Under the pieces are notes generated by a model. That model did not search any database. It saw nothing but the letters and a program-made list of their open reading frames with translations, and was not told the DNA's origin. Source: Streptomyces sp. RKAG290 (GTDB lineage: Bacteria > Actinomycetota > Actinomycetes > Streptomycetales > Streptomycetaceae). From it: a DNA stretch of 64,000 nt. Positions 9,258-18,272 of the stretch are shown here, piece after piece (position 1 is the stretch's first letter; every line of letters starts with the position of its first letter). A program made the position numbers and the translations under genes. Location of the stretch: assembly GCF_023701695.1 (NCBI RefSeq), contig NZ_JAJOZC010000001.1:5827894-5891893 (forward strand). Reading direction: 5' to 3'.

Positions 9258-11360
9258 TCAGCGCGTGGCGGCGGCGAGAGATTCCCGCGCGGCGGCGGCG
9301 ACGTGCTCGGCGGTGAAGCCGAACTCGCGGAACAGGACCTTGGCGTCGGCCGAGGCACCGAAGTGCTCCAGCGAGACGATCCGGCCGGCGTCCCCGACGT
9401 ACCGGTACCAGGTCAGGCCGATGCCGGCCTCGACGGCGACCCGGGCCTTCACGGCCGGCGGCAGGACGCTGTCCTTGTACGCCTGGTCCTGCTCCTCGAA
9501 CCACTCGACACACGGCATCGAGACCACCCGGGTCGGAATGCCGGCGGACTGCAGTTCCTCGCGCGCCTCGACGGCGAGGTGCACCTCGGAGCCGGTGCCG
9601 ATGAGGACGACCTGGGCGTCCGCGCTCTGCCCGTCGGCCCCTTCGGCGTCGAACAGCACGTAGCCGCCCTTGGCCGCGTTCTCGTTCGCCTCGTAGGTCG
9701 GCACGCCCTGGCGGGTCAGCGCCAGGCCGTGCGGGGCGCCCTTGCCGAACACCTTGGTGTAGCGCCGCAGGACCTCGCGCCAGGCGATGGAGGTCTCGTT
9801 GGCGTCGGCCGGACGGACGACGTTCAGGCCCGGGATGGCACGCAGCGAGGCCAGGTGCTCCACCGGCTGGTGCGTCGGGCCGTCCTCGCCGAGACCGATC
9901 GAGTCGTGCGTCCACACGTACGTCACCGGCGCGTGCATCAGCGCGGACAGGCGTACGGCGTTGCGCATGTAGTCGGAGAACACCAGGAAGGTGCCGCCGT
10001 AGATGCGGGTGTTGCCGTGCAGCGCGATGCCGTTCATGGCCGCGGCCATGGCGTGCTCGCGGATGCCGAAGTGCACCGTGCGGCCGTACGGGTCCGCGCC
10101 CGGCAGCGGGTTGCCGGCCGGGAGGAACGACGACGTCTTGTCGATCGTGGTGTTGTTCGAACCGGCCAGGTCGGCGGAGCCGCCCCACAGCTCGGGGATG
10201 ATCTCGCCGAGCGCCTGCAGCACCTTGCCGGAGGCGGCGCGGGTGGCGACGCTCTTGCCGGGCTCGAAGACGGGGAGCTTGTCCTCCCAGCCCTTGGGCA
10301 GCTCGCCCGCGCGGATGCGGTCGAACTCGGCGGCGCGCTCCGGGTTGGCGGTGCGCCACGCGGCGAACGTCTTCTCCCACTCGGCCTTTTCCTCGCGGCC
10401 GCGGTCCAGCGCCTCGCGGGTGTGGGCGATGACCTCGTCGGCGACCTGGAAGGACTTCTCCGGGTCGAAGCCCAGCACCTTCTTGGTCGCGGCGACCTCG
10501 TCGGCGCCGAGCGCGGAGCCGTGCGCGGCCTCGGTGTTCTGGGCGTTCGGCGCGGGCCAGGCGATGATCGAGCGGGCCGCGATGAACGACGGGCGCCCGG
10601 TCTCGGCCTTGGCCGCCTGCAGCGCCTTGTACAGGGCCGCCGGGTCCAGGTCACCGCTCGGCAGCTGCTCGACGCGCTGGACGTGCCAGCCGTACGCCTC
10701 GTAGCGCTTGAGGGTGTCCTCGGAGACCGCGGTCTCCGTGTCGCCCTCGATGGAGATGTGGTTGTCGTCCCACAGGAGGACCAGGTTGCCCAGCTTCTGG
10801 TGCCCGGCCAGCGAGGACGCCTCCGCGGAGATGCCCTCCTGGAGGCAGCCGTCACCTGCCACGGCCCAGATCATGTGGTCGAACGGGGAGGTGCCGGGGG
10901 CCGCCTCCGGGTCGAACAGGCCGCGCTCGTAGCGCGAGGCCATCGCCATGCCCACGGCGTTGGCGACACCCTGGCCCAGCGGGCCGGTGGTCGTCTCCAC
11001 GCCCGTGGTGTGGCCGTACTCCGGGTGGCCCGGAGTCTTCGAGCCCCAGGTGCGGAAGGCTTCGAGGTCCTCCAGCTCCAGGCCGTACCCGGCCAGGTAG
11101 AGCTGGATGTAGAGGGTCAGACTGCTGTGGCCCACCGAGAGGATGAACCGGTCGCGGCCGGTCCACTCCGCGTCCGCGGGGTCGTGCCGCATCACCTTCT
11201 GGAAGAGGGTGTACGCGGCGGGAGCCAGGCTCATGGCCGTACCCGGGTGGCCGTTTCCGACCTTCTGTACGGCGTCCGCGGCGAGGACGCGGACGGTGTC
11301 CACGGCCCGCTGGTCCAATTCGGTCCACTGGAGGTCTGTGGTGGTCGGCTTGGTGCTCAC
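9258..11360 (-). CDS. tkt: Transketolase
   Basis: Thiamine-diphosphate enzyme moving two-carbon units between sugar phosphates; first gene of the pentose phosphate operon. The 700-residue product carries the GHPGTAMSLAP motif, the ThDP motif from GDGCLQEG to WDDNHISIEG, and the pyrimidine-domain signature FGIREHAMAAAMNG. The GTG start at 11360 follows GGAGAGGAGCC. The 435-base space to the divergent ctaB gene must hold the operon's main promoter. Confidence 0.97.
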   Translation of the reverse strand: MSTKPTTTDLQWTELDQRAVDTVRVLAADAVQKVGNGHPGTAMSLAPAAYTLFQKVMRHDPADAEWTGRDRFILSVGHSSLTLYIQLYLAGYGLELEDLEAFRTWGSKTPGHPEYGHTTGVETTTGPLGQGVANAVGMAMASRYERGLFDPEAAPGTSPFDHMIWAVAGDGCLQEGISAEASSLAGHQKLGNLVLLWDDNHISIEGDTETAVSEDTLKRYEAYGWHVQRVEQLPSGDLDPAALYKALQAAKAETGRPSFIAARSIIAWPAPNAQNTEAAHGSALGADEVAATKKVLGFDPEKSFQVADEVIAHTREALDRGREEKAEWEKTFAAWRTANPERAAEFDRIRAGELPKGWEDKLPVFEPGKSVATRAASGKVLQALGEIIPELWGGSADLAGSNNTTIDKTSSFLPAGNPLPGADPYGRTVHFGIREHAMAAAMNGIALHGNTRIYGGTFLVFSDYMRNAVRLSALMHAPVTYVWTHDSIGLGEDGPTHQPVEHLASLRAIPGLNVVRPADANETSIAWREVLRRYTKVFGKGAPHGLALTRQGVPTYEANENAAKGGYVLFDAEGADGQSADAQVVLIGTGSEVHLAVEAREELQSAGIPTRVVSMPCVEWFEEQDQAYKDSVLPPAVKARVAVEAGIGLTWYRYVGDAGRIVSLEHFGASADAKVLFREFGFTAEHVAAAARESLAAATR

Positions 11361-11525
11361 CCTGAGTCAGGGCTCCTCTCCACTGTTGTAAACCGGTGAC
11401 TGTGACCGCACCGGGCGTTGTCGAGCCTACCCCCGTCGCCACCCGCGATTTCCGGGTAATCCCAGGGTGCGGGCGGCCCGCCGAATTCGCCTCCCGTATG
11501 AGCGCGGAGGCTCACCGATGCGTCA

Positions 11526-11586
11526 CTCCGATGAGCGCCGGAGCTCACTCCTGAGGTGCTCCGAAGAGCGCCCCGGAGCACTCCTG
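11526..11586. repeat. Two imperfect 28-base direct repeats between tkt and ctaB
   Basis: The units 11526-11553 and 11559-11586 share CTCCG-A-GAGCGCC, a GGAGC core and the end CTCCTG, at a period of 33 bases. The first unit's GGAGC also faces the second unit's GCTCC, so a hairpin is possible. The rest of the 435-base gap (11361-11795) shows no gene. Confidence 0.6.
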
Positions 11587-11795
11587 TACGACTCCTGCGG
11601 GCACCGGTGTGTACGGGTGTGCCGGTCCGGTGGGAGGAGCCTTCCCCCGATGGGCATCGGCAGGCCTCCACGCCACATCAACACGACCCCACCCCCGCGA
11701 AGGACGGCCTGTCCCCAACGTCTACAGTGGTCTGGTTCGCGCAAGTCTTTACTGGGCCTTCATGCCCGGAGCTTGCTGGGATTTCTCTGTCAGGG

Positions 11796-12749
11796 GTGTG
11801 CGTGACGGCCGTCGAGTCCCGACCCGCAGGGGTCGCCTTGACTCCGAGCCCAGGGGGCCATCGCCCATTCGGGGCCCGTGTCAAGGCATTCGTGGCACTG
11901 ACCAAGCCTCGGATCATCGAGCTGTTGCTGATCACCACTGTTCCGGTGATGTTCCTGGCCGCTCAGGGTGTACCCGACCTGTGGCTCGTGCTCACTACCA
12001 CCATCGGCGGATACCTGTCCGCCGGCGGTGCCAATGCACTGAACATGTACATCGACCGCGACATCGACGCGTTGATGGACCGTACGTCGCAGCGACCACT
12101 CGTCACCGGGATGGTGAGCCCGCGCGAGTGCCTGGTCTTCGGCATCGCGCTCGCCGTGCTGTCGACGCTCTGGTTCGGGCTGCTGGTCAACTGGCTGTCG
12201 GCGGCGCTGTCGCTCGGGGCCCTGCTCTTCTACGTCGTCGTGTACACGATGCTGCTGAAGCGCCGTACCTCGCAGAACATCGTCTGGGGCGGCATCGCGG
12301 GCTGCATGCCGGTCCTCATCGGCTGGTCGGCCGTGACGAACTCGATGTCCTGGGCCGCGGTGATCCTCTTCGCCGTCATCTTCTTCTGGACGCCGCCGCA
12401 CTACTGGCCGCTCTCCATGAAGGTGAAGGACGACTACGCCCGGGTCGGCGTCCCGATGCTTCCGGTCGTTGCCACCAATCGGGTGGTGGCCCGCCAGATC
12501 GTCATCTACAGCTGGGTGATGGTCGCCGTCTCGCTGCTGCTGACCCCGCTGGGCTACACCGGCTGGTTCTACACGGCTGTGGCCTTGCTCACCGGCGGCT
12601 TCTGGCTCTGGGAGGCACACGGCCTGCAGAGCAGGGCGAGGGCCGGGGTGGCCGGCGCCAAGCTCAAGGAGATGCGGCTGTTCCACTGGTCGATCACCTA
12701 TGTGTCGCTCCTCTTCGTCGCCGTCGCGGTGGACCCCTTCCTGAGGTAG
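11796..12749 (+). CDS. ctaB: Protohaem IX farnesyltransferase (haem O synthase)
   Basis: Membrane prenyltransferase that adds a farnesyl group to haem b, giving haem O for cytochrome oxidase; ctaA 6 kb downstream makes haem A from it. The 317-residue product has about nine transmembrane helices and both aspartate-rich motifs: NMYIDRDIDALMDRT and, in the second half, VKDDYARVGVPMLP. The GTG at 11796 (MCVTAVESRPAG) is chosen because the peptide from there matches the usual streptomycete N-terminus; a second GTG lies two codons later at 11802. It is divergent from tkt. Confidence 0.95.
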   Translation: MCVTAVESRPAGVALTPSPGGHRPFGARVKAFVALTKPRIIELLLITTVPVMFLAAQGVPDLWLVLTTTIGGYLSAGGANALNMYIDRDIDALMDRTSQRPLVTGMVSPRECLVFGIALAVLSTLWFGLLVNWLSAALSLGALLFYVVVYTMLLKRRTSQNIVWGGIAGCMPVLIGWSAVTNSMSWAAVILFAVIFFWTPPHYWPLSMKVKDDYARVGVPMLPVVATNRVVARQIVIYSWVMVAVSLLLTPLGYTGWFYTAVALLTGGFWLWEAHGLQSRARAGVAGAKLKEMRLFHWSITYVSLLFVAVAVDPFLR

Positions 12750-12771
12750 TCCGCCTCGTCGGTTCCTGCCC

Positions 12772-12811
12772 ACGGGCGGGGTGCGTGGGCTACGCCACGT
12801 GCCCCGCCCGT
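12772..12811 (+). terminator. Hairpin terminator after ctaB
   Basis: ACGGGCGGGGTGCGTGG (12772-12788) pairs with CCACGTGCCCCGCCCGT (12795-12811), with two mismatches in 17 and a 6-base loop. It ends 35 bases before the next start codon. Confidence 0.5.
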
Positions 12812-12846
12812 CGCCAGTTGATCTACCCGTCGGTAGCATCCTGTTC

Positions 12847-13203
12847 ATGGCAGAGACGGCTGAGACCCAGCAGGCGGACAGCAGGCAGGCGGCGCGCGCG
12901 GAGCGCAGGGCGGCGAGGCTGGCCAAGCAGATCGGTGCCTTCGCGAAGGCCCACGGCGGCGCCGAGGGGCAGCTCGCCTACATCGGACAGACGGGCACCC
13001 GCATCGTCCTCGTCGGCGAGGACGGCGGCTGGGGCGATCTGGTCGCCCCCTCGTACGCGGTGGCCGAGAGCGCCGCGCAGAAGTCCGGGATCACGATGCA
13101 CGAGTCCTTCGACGGAGAGTTCGCCGCCAAGGTGCGCACCGGCCCGTACGAGTGGACGCGGATGGCCGGCATCCAGGTCGGCGGGCCGGCCAACAAGGCC
13201 TGA
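12847..13203 (+). CDS. Conserved small protein of unknown function
   Basis: 118 residues, not recognised. The first 35 are charged and alanine-rich and probably helical; the rest looks like a compact alpha/beta fold with glycine turns (GQLAYIGQTGTRIVLVGEDGG). There is no signal peptide or membrane segment. ATG 12847 is preferred to the upstream in-frame ATG at 12781, because the intervening region is the ctaB terminator. A long perfect hairpin follows. Confidence 0.75.
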   Translation: MAETAETQQADSRQAARAERRAARLAKQIGAFAKAHGGAEGQLAYIGQTGTRIVLVGEDGGWGDLVAPSYAVAESAAQKSGITMHESFDGEFAAKVRTGPYEWTRMAGIQVGGPANKA

Positions 13204-13218
13204 GCCCCTGCGGAACGA

Positions 13219-13272
13219 ACGGAACGGCGGAGGCCGGCCGGACACCTGTCCGGCCGGCCTCCGCCGTTCCGT
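13219..13272 (+). terminator. 26-base-pair perfect hairpin
   Basis: The arms 13219-13244 and 13247-13272 are perfect reverse complements around a two-base centre (ACGGAACGGCGG at the left end, CCGCCGTTCCGT at the right). There is no U-tract. It separates the small protein gene from the D-galactonate operon. Confidence 0.7.
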
Positions 13273-13303
13273 CGTTCACCTAGGCATCGAATCGAATTCT
13301 CAC

Positions 13304-13318
13304 TTAATTACTAATTAA
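13304..13318. promoter_or_regulatory. AT-rich palindrome, candidate GntR operator
   Basis: TTAATTA-C-TAATTAA is a perfect 7-1-7 palindrome in an unusually AT-rich stretch. It lies 2 bases upstream of TTGACG (13321-13326), a possible -35 element, and 122 bases before the first gene of the galactonate operon, which encodes its own FadR-type GntR regulator. Confidence 0.5.
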
Positions 13319-13439
13319 TCTTGACGAAGGGTCGGGGAGCCGCCACAGTGCTGTCCGTGGCACCGCAACAGCCCCCGCCCCGGGCACTGTCGCCGCGGAC
13401 GGCCGGGGCAGGCACGAAACCGAGGAGTCGTCCCGCCCC

Positions 13440-14197
13440 ATGAACGGAAACCCCCGCTTCGCCGACAAGGTGGCCCTGGTCACCGGAGCCGCCTCGGGCA
13501 TCGGCGCGGCCACCGCCGAACGCCTGGCCGCGGAGGGTGCGGCCGTGATCGTCGCGGACCTCGCAGAGGTTCCCGGCGAGAGCGTCGCCGAGTCCATCCG
13601 GGCCCAGGGGGCCGGGCACTCTTCGTCCGTACGGACGTCTCCGACGAGGGCGACTGGCAGCGGGCGGTGGCCGCGGCACACACCTTCGGACCCGTCGGCG
13701 TCCTGGTGAGCAACGCCTACACGGTCGACGTCGCCCCCGCCCACGAGATGACCGTCGCCTCCTGGGAGCGGCAGCTCGCCGTGAACCTCACCGGCACCTT
13801 CCTCGGCTTCCGGGCGGTCCTGCCCGACCTGCGCGCACAACGCGGCGCCGCGGTGCTGACCTCCTCGGTCCACGCCCACAAGGGCATCCCGGGGCACCCG
13901 GCCTACGCGGCGTCCAAGGGCGCGCTGCTCTCCCTGTGCGGACAGCTCGCGGTGGAGTACGGGCCCGAGGTGCGGGTCAACGCCGTGCTGCCGGGGCCCA
14001 TCCTCACCGCGGCCTGGGACCGGGTCGCGGAGGAGGACCGCCGCAGGAGCGTCGCCGAGACGGCCGCCGGCCGGTTCGGCACCCCGCAGGAGGCGGCGGC
14101 CGCCATCGCCTTCCTCGCCGCCGACGAAGCGTCCTACATCACCGGATCGAGCCTGCTCGTGGATGGTGGCTGGTCCGTCGTCAAGGCCTCGGCCTGA
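13440..14197 (+). CDS. SDR-family dehydrogenase, frameshifted as read
   Basis: Classical short-chain dehydrogenase: TGAASGIG cofactor loop, a catalytic Ser in the LTSSVHAHKG strand, the AYAASK Tyr/Lys pair and a C-terminal SSLLVDGGW. The frame breaks in the G5 run 13607-13611. Adding one G joins the N-terminal part to VRTDVSDEGDWQRAVAAAHT. The repaired length of about 252 residues is normal. As first gene of a D-galactonate operon it may oxidise a hexose such as galactose to the lactone or acid, but this is inference; an uncharacterised polyol or keto-acid reductase is equally possible. Confidence 0.8.
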
Positions 14198-14238
14198 CGC
14201 CGCCGTACCCCGTCGCACAGCTGAAAGGGCACACAGAC

Positions 14239-14982
14239 ATGACGCCGTACGCGCGCCGCGGAGTCCACGGCCAGACCGTGGAGACTCTCGCGCGCCGGGT
14301 CCTGAGCGGCGAGATCCCCGAAGGAGCGACACTCGACCTCGTGGCGCTCCAGGGTGAGCTCGACGTCAGCCTGACCGCCCTGCGGGAGTCCCTGAAGGTC
14401 CTCGCGGCCAAGGGGATCGTCGACGCGCGCCAGAAGCGCGGCACCTTCGTCAGGGCACGCGCCGACTGGAATCTGCTCGACGCGGACGTGCTGCGCTGGC
14501 AGTTCGCCGGGGGCACCGGCTCCGGCGCCGACCGGGCCCTGCTGCGCAACCTGGGCGAGGTCCGCGGCATCGTCGAGCCGGCCGCCGTCCGGCTGGCCGC
14601 CGAACGCCGCACCGAGGCCGACCTGGTCGTCCTCGAAGACGCGCTGACCGCGATGGGCGAGCAGGACGGCGGCGCGGCGCACGCGGTCGAGGCGGACCTC
14701 GCCTTCCACCGCGCGCTCCTGGCCGCCACCCACAACGAGCTGCTGGAGCGCATGGAGATGGTCATCGAGTCCGGCCTCGCGCACCGCGACGAGATCGTGC
14801 ACAGCTCCCGCCACGGTGAGGACCCGGTGCCCAGCCACCGGGCCGTCCTGGACGCCGTGCGCGCCCAGGACCCGGCCGAGGCCGAGCACGCCATGCGGGC
14901 GCTGCTCGACCAGGCCGTACGCGACCTCGACCGGGTGCACGGCACCGGCGCGGCCGCCGGCGAGAGGAGTGCGGACCGGTGA
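14239..14982 (+). CDS. GntR/FadR-family transcriptional regulator
   Basis: 247 residues: winged helix at about 12-75 (LSLTALRESLKVLAAKGIV-like helix-turn-helix) and a C-terminal all-helical FCD ligand domain whose metal-site residues appear as DLAFH, SRHGED and PSHRAVLDA. Such FCD regulators commonly respond to sugar acids, and this one lies inside the galactonate operon, so it likely senses a galactonate-pathway intermediate and controls its own operon, perhaps through the 13304-13318 palindrome. ATG 14239 follows GAAAGGG. It overlaps dgoD by GTGA. Confidence 0.88.
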   Translation: MTPYARRGVHGQTVETLARRVLSGEIPEGATLDLVALQGELDVSLTALRESLKVLAAKGIVDARQKRGTFVRARADWNLLDADVLRWQFAGGTGSGADRALLRNLGEVRGIVEPAAVRLAAERRTEADLVVLEDALTAMGEQDGGAAHAVEADLAFHRALLAATHNELLERMEMVIESGLAHRDEIVHSSRHGEDPVPSHRAVLDAVRAQDPAEAEHAMRALLDQAVRDLDRVHGTGAAAGERSADR

Positions 14983-16124
14983 AGATCACACGTATCGAGA
15001 CCTTCCTCGTCCCGCCGCGCTGGCTGTTCTGCCGGATCGAGACCGACGAGGGCGTCGTCGGCTGGGGCGAACCCGTAGTCGAGGGCCGGGCCGAAGTGGT
15101 CAGGGCCGCCGTCGACGTCCTGGCCGAATACCTGATCGGCCAGGACCCGCTGCGCATCCAGGACCACTGGCAGGTGCTCAGCAAGGGCGGCTTCTACCGC
15201 GGCGGCCCGGTGCTCTCCAGCGCCGTCGCCGGCATCGACCAGGCGCTGTGGGACATCGCCGGAAAGACGTACGGAGCCCCCGTGCACGCCCTGCTCGGCG
15301 GCCCCGTGCGCGACCGGGTCCGGGTCTACGCCTGGGTGGGCGGTGACGAGCCCGCCCGACTCGCCGAGGAGATCACCGCCCAGGTCGAGGCCGGATTCAC
15401 CGCCGTCAAGATGAACGCGGCCGGCCGCACCTCGCCCCTGACCACCCCCGCCGAGACCGCCGCCGTCGTCGAACGGGTCGCCGCCGCCCGCGAGGTGCTC
15501 GGCCCCGGCCGCGACGTCGCCATCGACATGCACGGCAGATTCGGACCGGCCGGGGCCCGCCGGGTGCTGCACGCGATCGAGCCGCTGCACCCGCTGTTCG
15601 TGGAGGAACCCCTGCTGCCCGATCAGGGCCACCTGCTCCCGGCCCTCGTCGGCGCCACCTCCGTCCCCATCGCCACCGGCGAACGGCTCTACGGGCGTGC
15701 CGACTTCCTGCCCGCCCTGACGGCCGGGATCGCGGTGGCCCAGCCGGACCTCTCGCACGCCGGGGGCATCTCCGAGGTCCACCGCATCGGCTCGCTCGCC
15801 GAGACCTACGGGGTGCAGCTCGCCCCGCACTGCCCGCTCGGCCCCATCGCCCTCGCGGCCAGCCTGCAGATCGCCTTCGCCACCCCGAACTTCCTCATCC
15901 AGGAACAGAGCCGGGGCATTCACTACAACAAGGACGCCGACCTGCTCAGCTACGTCGTCGACACCGAACCCTTCCGTTTCGACTCCGGACACGCCCGGCG
16001 CACACAGCTGCCTGGGCTCGGCGTCACCGTCGACGAGAACGCCGTACGCGCGGCCGACCGGTCCGGCCACGCCTGGCGCAATCCGGTGTGGCGGCACGAC
16101 GACGGGTCCTTCGCCGAATGGTGA
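14979..16124 (+). CDS. dgoD: D-galactonate dehydratase
   Basis: Mg-dependent enolase-superfamily enzyme converting D-galactonate to 2-dehydro-3-deoxy-D-galactonate. The 381-residue product is strikingly like E. coli DgoD from end to end: PPRW, IETDEGVVGWGEPV, GFYRGGP, SAVAGIDQALWDI, the acid/base region DMHGRFG, LQEQSRGIHYNK-type C-terminal block and the second catalytic His in APHCPLGPIALAA. The GTG start at 14979 overlaps the gntR stop. This gene gives the strongest substrate assignment in the operon. Confidence 0.92.
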   Translation: MKITRIETFLVPPRWLFCRIETDEGVVGWGEPVVEGRAEVVRAAVDVLAEYLIGQDPLRIQDHWQVLSKGGFYRGGPVLSSAVAGIDQALWDIAGKTYGAPVHALLGGPVRDRVRVYAWVGGDEPARLAEEITAQVEAGFTAVKMNAAGRTSPLTTPAETAAVVERVAAAREVLGPGRDVAIDMHGRFGPAGARRVLHAIEPLHPLFVEEPLLPDQGHLLPALVGATSVPIATGERLYGRADFLPALTAGIAVAQPDLSHAGGISEVHRIGSLAETYGVQLAPHCPLGPIALAASLQIAFATPNFLIQEQSRGIHYNKDADLLSYVVDTEPFRFDSGHARRTQLPGLGVTVDENAVRAADRSGHAWRNPVWRHDDGSFAEW

Positions 16125-16426
16125 GCGCCCCGTCCCCGCCGCGGACCGGGACCGGCCGGGCGCACGGCGGCCGGCGGACGTCCCCGGCCGAGGGCAGCAC
16201 GGTGTCCGGCGCACCCGTGGCGTAGCCTCGGCGGGTTCCCCGAGCAGGATCCGTACCGCTCCCGGGGCCGGGCCGACGCGCGGCCGCGGCCTCGGCCGGG
16301 CGGCCGCCGGGGAGGGCGACGCCGCCCCGGTCCCGGCCCGCGGCGAGGTGCGCCGGCGCCTCACCGTGACCGCCGCAACCGTGGCAGCGACCGCAACAGC
16401 CGTACCGAAGAACAAGGAACCCGCAC
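16125..16426 (+). other. 302-base space between dgoD and the aldolase gene
   Basis: Very GC-rich with no gene I can support on either strand. AAGGAA near 16414 is the aldolase ribosome site. The space is unusual in an otherwise tightly packed operon and could hold a secondary promoter, but I see no clear -35/-10 pair. Confidence 0.4.
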
Positions 16427-17068
16427 GTGGATCTGCTGACCGAACTGCGCACCCGCCGAATCGTCGCCATCGTGCGCGGCGCCGACGCGGACGCCGCGCT
16501 CAGGACCGTACTGACCCTGGCCGACGAGGGCCTCTCGCTCATCGAGGTCTCCCTCAGCGGGAAGGACGCGCTCGAAGTCATCCGGCGGGCCCGGACCGCC
16601 CTCGGCCCGGCCGCGCCGCTCGGCGCGGGAACCGTCCTGACCGCGGCGGACGCGGCCGCGGTGCACGAGGCGGGAGCCGACTTCGTCGTCACCCCGGCCG
16701 TGTGCGAGGGCGTCACCGAGGCGAAGCGCCTCGGCCTGCCCGTGCTGGCCGGAGTGATGACCCCGACCGACATCGTGGCCGCGCAGCGGCTCGGCGCGGA
16801 CGGGTACAAGATCTTCCCCGCCGCGCAGGCCGGCGGCCCCGGCTACCTGAAGGCGCTGCGCGGGCCGTTCCCGGACGCGCCGTTCGTGCCGGTCGGCGGC
16901 GTGGACGCCGAACTGGCCCGCGACTACCTCGCCCGGGGCGCGACCGCCGTGGGCGTCGGCTCCCCGCTGATCGGCGACGCCGCGGACGGCGGCAGCACCG
17001 ACGCGCTGCGCGCCCGCACCCGCGCCTTCCTCGACGCCGTGCGCCTCCCCGCGGACGCCGGGCGATGA
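16427..17068 (+). CDS. dgoA: 2-dehydro-3-deoxy-6-phosphogalactonate aldolase (KDPG-aldolase family)
   Basis: Class I aldolase that splits the phosphorylated 2-keto-3-deoxy sugar acid into pyruvate and glyceraldehyde 3-phosphate. The 213-residue TIM barrel has the Schiff-base lysine at Lys128 (GADGYKIFPA), Glu40 in the IEVSLSG strand and the VGGV phosphate loop. The family does not separate gluconate from galactonate epimers by sequence alone; the galactonate assignment rests on dgoD next door. GTG start at 16427 after AAGGAA. It overlaps a tiny reading frame leading to the kinase. Confidence 0.85.
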   Translation: MDLLTELRTRRIVAIVRGADADAALRTVLTLADEGLSLIEVSLSGKDALEVIRRARTALGPAAPLGAGTVLTAADAAAVHEAGADFVVTPAVCEGVTEAKRLGLPVLAGVMTPTDIVAAQRLGADGYKIFPAAQAGGPGYLKALRGPFPDAPFVPVGGVDAELARDYLARGATAVGVGSPLIGDAADGGSTDALRARTRAFLDAVRLPADAGR

Positions 17069-17196
17069 GCGCCGGCGCGCCCGTCCACGGACGCCCCGGC
17101 ACCCGGATCGCGGCCGCCGGAGCGGGCATCCGGTCCGCCGGTAGGGCCGAGGCCCCGGGCCCGGCCGCCGCCTGCCGGCAGGGGAGCTCCCTGTGA
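17065..17196 (+). CDS. Possible 43-residue linker ORF
   Basis: ATG at 17065 overlaps the aldolase stop (ATGA) and the ORF ends at 17196 overlapping the kinase GTG (GTGA). Its alanine/glycine-rich peptide shows no recognisable motif. It may only serve to carry ribosomes from aldolase to kinase, or be chance. Confidence 0.2.
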   Translation: MSAGAPVHGRPGTRIAAAGAGIRSAGRAEAPGPAAACRQGSSL

Positions 17197-18188
17197 CCGA
17201 GACCTCCCGCACGGGCAGCCCGTGGCCGGCCCGGCCCCCGGTGACCTGCATCGGCGAGACCATGGCCGCACTGGTGCCGGACCCGGCCGCCCCGCTGGAA
17301 GGGGCCGACCGGCTCGGGGTACGGATCGCCGGCGCCGAGTCCAATGTGGCGATGTACCTCGCCGTCCACGGGGTGCCCGCCCGCTGGGTCTCCGCCCTCG
17401 GCGACGACCCGTTCGGCCGCCGGATCCGCAGCGAGGTCGCCGCGTCCGGTGCCGACGTCAGCGGGGTACGCACCGACCCGCACCGCCCGACCGGCCTCCT
17501 CGTCAAGGACCCCGGCAGCGACGGCACCCGGGTCCACTACTACCGCCGCGGCTCCGCCGCCTCGGCGCTGACACCGGACCTGCTGGGCGACGAGGCGGTG
17601 CGCACCGCCGGGCTCATCCACCTCAGCGGCATCACCCCGGCGCTCTCCGCGAGCTGCCGCGACCTGGTGGCCGCACTGCTGGAACCCCCCGTGGCCGAAC
17701 GCCCCTGCCCCGTCAGCTTCGACGTCAACCACCGGCCCGCCCTCTGGCCGGACGGCACGGCTGCCGCGGTGCTGCTCGACCTCGCCCGGCGGGCGGACAT
17801 CACCTTCGTCGGCCTCGACGAGGCCCAGGCGCTGTGGGGGGAGGGGCTGCGCGACGCGGCCGCCGTGCGCGACCTGCTGCCCGAGCCCCGCATCCTCGTC
17901 GTCAAGGACGGCGGGCGGGCCGCCACCGCCTTCGACGGCACCCGGGTCCACACCGTGCCGGCCCCCCGGGTCGAGGTCGTCGAGCCGGTGGGCGCGGGTG
18001 ACGCGTTCGCCGCCGGGTACCTCGCCGGGCTGCTGCGCGGCGAGGACACCGTACGGGCGCTGCGGCTGGGGCACCTCACCGCGGGCGCCGCGCTGCGGGT
18101 CACCGGTGACCACGGCCCCCTGCCGGACCCCGCCCGGCTCGCCGCACTGCTGGACGCGACGCCGCAGGAGTGGGCGCGCGGAGAGTGA
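17193..18188 (+). CDS. dgoK: PfkB-family 2-keto-3-deoxy sugar-acid kinase
   Basis: 331-residue ribokinase-fold (PfkB) protein with an N-terminal CIGETMAALVP, the GAESNVAMYLAVHG substrate loop, SFDVNHRPALWP and the catalytic GAGDAFAAGYLAG motif with its Asp base. It resembles 2-keto-3-deoxygluconate kinases, so it probably phosphorylates the DgoD product before the aldolase acts. The symbol follows the pathway role; E. coli DgoK belongs to a different fold family. GTG start at 17193 follows GGGGAG. Confidence 0.82.
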   Translation: MTETSRTGSPWPARPPVTCIGETMAALVPDPAAPLEGADRLGVRIAGAESNVAMYLAVHGVPARWVSALGDDPFGRRIRSEVAASGADVSGVRTDPHRPTGLLVKDPGSDGTRVHYYRRGSAASALTPDLLGDEAVRTAGLIHLSGITPALSASCRDLVAALLEPPVAERPCPVSFDVNHRPALWPDGTAAAVLLDLARRADITFVGLDEAQALWGEGLRDAAAVRDLLPEPRILVVKDGGRAATAFDGTRVHTVPAPRVEVVEPVGAGDAFAAGYLAGLLRGEDTVRALRLGHLTAGAALRVTGDHGPLPDPARLAALLDATPQEWARGE

Positions 18189-18272
18189 CCTGGGTGCCGG
18201 CGGGAGCCTTCGTGAGTGCGGCGCCTCGCCGGCGCAGCGGCCCGGCACCGGCGTAGCGGTCGCGGCTTCGGT

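Noticed and set aside
9090..11399. 769-codon plus-strand ORF opposite tal and tkt
   Set aside because: Tal and tkt are unmistakable on the other strand; this frame is Arg/Val/Gly-rich without structure.
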